DNA of 64,000 nucleotides. Origin: Janthinobacterium sp. PAMC25594. GTDB lineage: Bacteria > Pseudomonadota > Gammaproteobacteria > Burkholderiales > Burkholderiaceae_D. Each line of letters opens with the position of its first letter. The stretch's first letter is position 1. This document shows positions 62,116 through 64,000 of the stretch, piece by piece. The DNA is taken from positions 1,612,001-1,676,000 of the forward strand of contig NZ_CP080377.1 in assembly GCF_019443505.1 (NCBI RefSeq), read 5' to 3'. The notes under the pieces are model-generated. The model did not search any database, was not told where the DNA came from, and saw nothing but the letters and a program-made list of their open reading frames with translations. A program made the position numbers and the translations under genes.

Positions 62116-62325
62116 ATGAAACTGCCTGCAAAACACAACAACTACGTATCCGACCACACCTTGTTCATCGCCGAACTGAAGGCCAAGAATCCTGGCATGG
62201 AAGCGGGCCAGCAAGCGGGCCGCGCCCTGCTGTGGGACAAGCCGGCCGTCAGCATCGATGAGCAGGAACGCCAGCTGGCATCGGCCGTCAAGCAACAGGC
62301 TTACGTTTACCAGAACAAGAACTAA
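62116..62325 (+). CDS. DUF3460-family small protein
   Basis: A 69-residue protein matching the betaproteobacterial DUF3460 family: HNNYVSDHTLFIAELKAKNP near the start, the central QQAGRALLWDKPA, and a C-terminal QAYVYQNKN. No membrane segment. Function unknown. ATG 62116 is preceded by AGAAGAGAA. It lies directly before scpA, 17 bases away, as in related genomes as far as I recall, so it may be co-transcribed with the chromosome-segregation gene. Confidence 0.85.
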   Translation: MKLPAKHNNYVSDHTLFIAELKAKNPGMEAGQQAGRALLWDKPAVSIDEQERQLASAVKQQAYVYQNKN

Positions 62326-62342
62326 GATCTGGAACCGGCACG

Positions 62343-63269
62343 ATGCTGCCTGAAGAGTCTGCAGTGACGCCGGAAGCCGACGCTTCCGGTGCCGGCGCAG
62401 TCATCGAGTCGCCCGAACCCGCCACTGGCGGCGACGGCAGCGGCGACCCTGCAGCATCTGCAAGCACGGACGCGGCGCCTGCCGCCGAGCCACCCGGTAT
62501 CGCCCGCCTGTATGGCGAACCGATGCTGCGCATGCCGACGGATTTATACATCCCGCCGGACGCGCTGGAAATCTTCCTCGAAGCCTTCGAAGGCCCGCTC
62601 GACTTGCTGCTCTACCTGATCCGCAAGCAAAACTTCAACATTCTCGATATTCCGATGGCGCAGGTGACCCTGCAATATCTGAAATACGTCGACCAGATCC
62701 GCGTGAGCAACCTGGAACTGGCCGCCGAGTACCTGCTGATGGCGGCCATGTTGATCGAGATCAAGTCGCGCATGCTTTTGCCATCGCGCAAGAGCGAGGT
62801 CGAGGAAGACGGTGGCGATCCCCGTGCCGAGCTGGTGCGCCGCCTGCTCGAGTACGAGCAGATCAAGCTGGCCGCCTACGACCTGAACACCATTCCCCAG
62901 TTCGAGCGCGATTTCGTGCGCACGCAGATTTTCATCGAGCAAAGCCTGACGCCCACCTGGCCCGACGTGGAACCGGTGGACTTGCAGCAGGCGTGGCTCG
63001 ACGTGCTGAAACGCGCCAAGCTGACCCAGCACCACCGCATCAGTCGCCAGGAACTGTCCGTGCGCGAGCACATGTCGAGCATCCTGCGCCACTTGCAGTC
63101 GTCGCGCTTCGTCGAGTTCAGCGAACTGTTCGACATTGCCGGCGGCGTGCCCGTGGTGGTGGTCAACTTCGTGGCCTTGCTGGAACTGGCCAAGGAAACC
63201 CTGATCGAAATCACGCAGGCAGAACCGTTTGCCCCCATCTACGTCCGGCTGGCCTATTCGCCCGCCTGA
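62343..63269 (+). CDS. scpA: Segregation and condensation protein A
   Basis: A 308-residue kleisin subunit of the SMC-ScpAB condensin that compacts and segregates the chromosome. The N-terminal Smc-binding helix region is FEGPLDLLLYLIRKQNFNIL (near 83-102), and the middle LAAEYLLMAAMLIEIKSRMLLP is the ScpB-binding part. A C-terminal winged helix ends the protein. Residues 1-60 are an Ala/Pro/acidic low-complexity head, so the true start could be internal (for example ATG 62523). panC follows by 55 bases. Confidence 0.93.
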   Translation: MLPEESAVTPEADASGAGAVIESPEPATGGDGSGDPAASASTDAAPAAEPPGIARLYGEPMLRMPTDLYIPPDALEIFLEAFEGPLDLLLYLIRKQNFNILDIPMAQVTLQYLKYVDQIRVSNLELAAEYLLMAAMLIEIKSRMLLPSRKSEVEEDGGDPRAELVRRLLEYEQIKLAAYDLNTIPQFERDFVRTQIFIEQSLTPTWPDVEPVDLQQAWLDVLKRAKLTQHHRISRQELSVREHMSSILRHLQSSRFVEFSELFDIAGGVPVVVVNFVALLELAKETLIEITQAEPFAPIYVRLAYSPA

Positions 63270-63311
63270 TCCCTTCCCTTTGTCACTGACCACCGTACAA
63301 CGGGGTTTTAG

Positions 63312-64000
<689 letters not shown>

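Overview
The window is chromosomal DNA from a high-GC betaproteobacterium, most likely an Oxalobacteraceae member of the Janthinobacterium/Massilia/Duganella group. The evidence is the protein sequences, an EF-P with arginine at position 32 next to the rhamnosyltransferase gene earP (a betaproteobacterial/pseudomonad trait), and recurrent short GTCGG(A/C/G)TTA palindromes between genes. The genus call is an inference from memory of protein families, not a database result.

Layout. 0-13.5 kb: a multi-PAS diguanylate cyclase, the sbcDC nuclease pair, several small or unknown proteins, a methyltransferase, and two near-identical copies of an initiator tRNA gene flanking a divergent tautomerase/LysR pair. 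13.6-17.8 kb: a FecI-FecR-TonB-receptor iron-uptake module with a Fur-box-like palindrome. 17.8-18.3 kb: a remnant of a Tn5-type (IS4 family) transposase followed by an AT-rich gap.

18.3-33.9 kb is the most unusual part. One operon encodes a sigma-54 activator with a C-terminal helical-repeat domain, a DUF917 protein and an Asp/hydantoin-type racemase. Downstream lies a textbook -24/-12 sigma-54 promoter with an upstream inverted repeat at about -104. It precedes six same-strand genes: an unrecognised protein with faint DUF885 resemblance, an L-amino-acid-oxidase-like flavoenzyme, a bacterial lipoxygenase, a thiamine-diphosphate decarboxylase, a second flavin oxidase and an M61 peptidase. I know of no described pathway with this combination. 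It could supply, deaminate and decarboxylate amino acids while oxidising a lipid, but the product is unknown.

34-48.5 kb is ordinary accessory and housekeeping DNA: a Tat-exported phosphoesterase, a candidate small RNA, dbpA, an unusual-lineage cysteinyl-tRNA synthetase, a fosmidomycin-resistance-type exporter with a divergent AraC regulator, aqpZ, a lysozyme-inhibitor-like protein, a degenerate amidase, and efp/earP. 48.5-51.6 kb holds gltX followed on the same strand by an amplified array of three tRNA-Ala(GGC) and five tRNA-Glu(TTC) genes with terminator-like hairpins inside it. 51.7-64 kb carries lysR/lysA, a phospholipase-D-family lipoprotein, an alkaline-phosphatase-superfamily enzyme, mrp, metG, scpA and the start of panC, which runs off the window.
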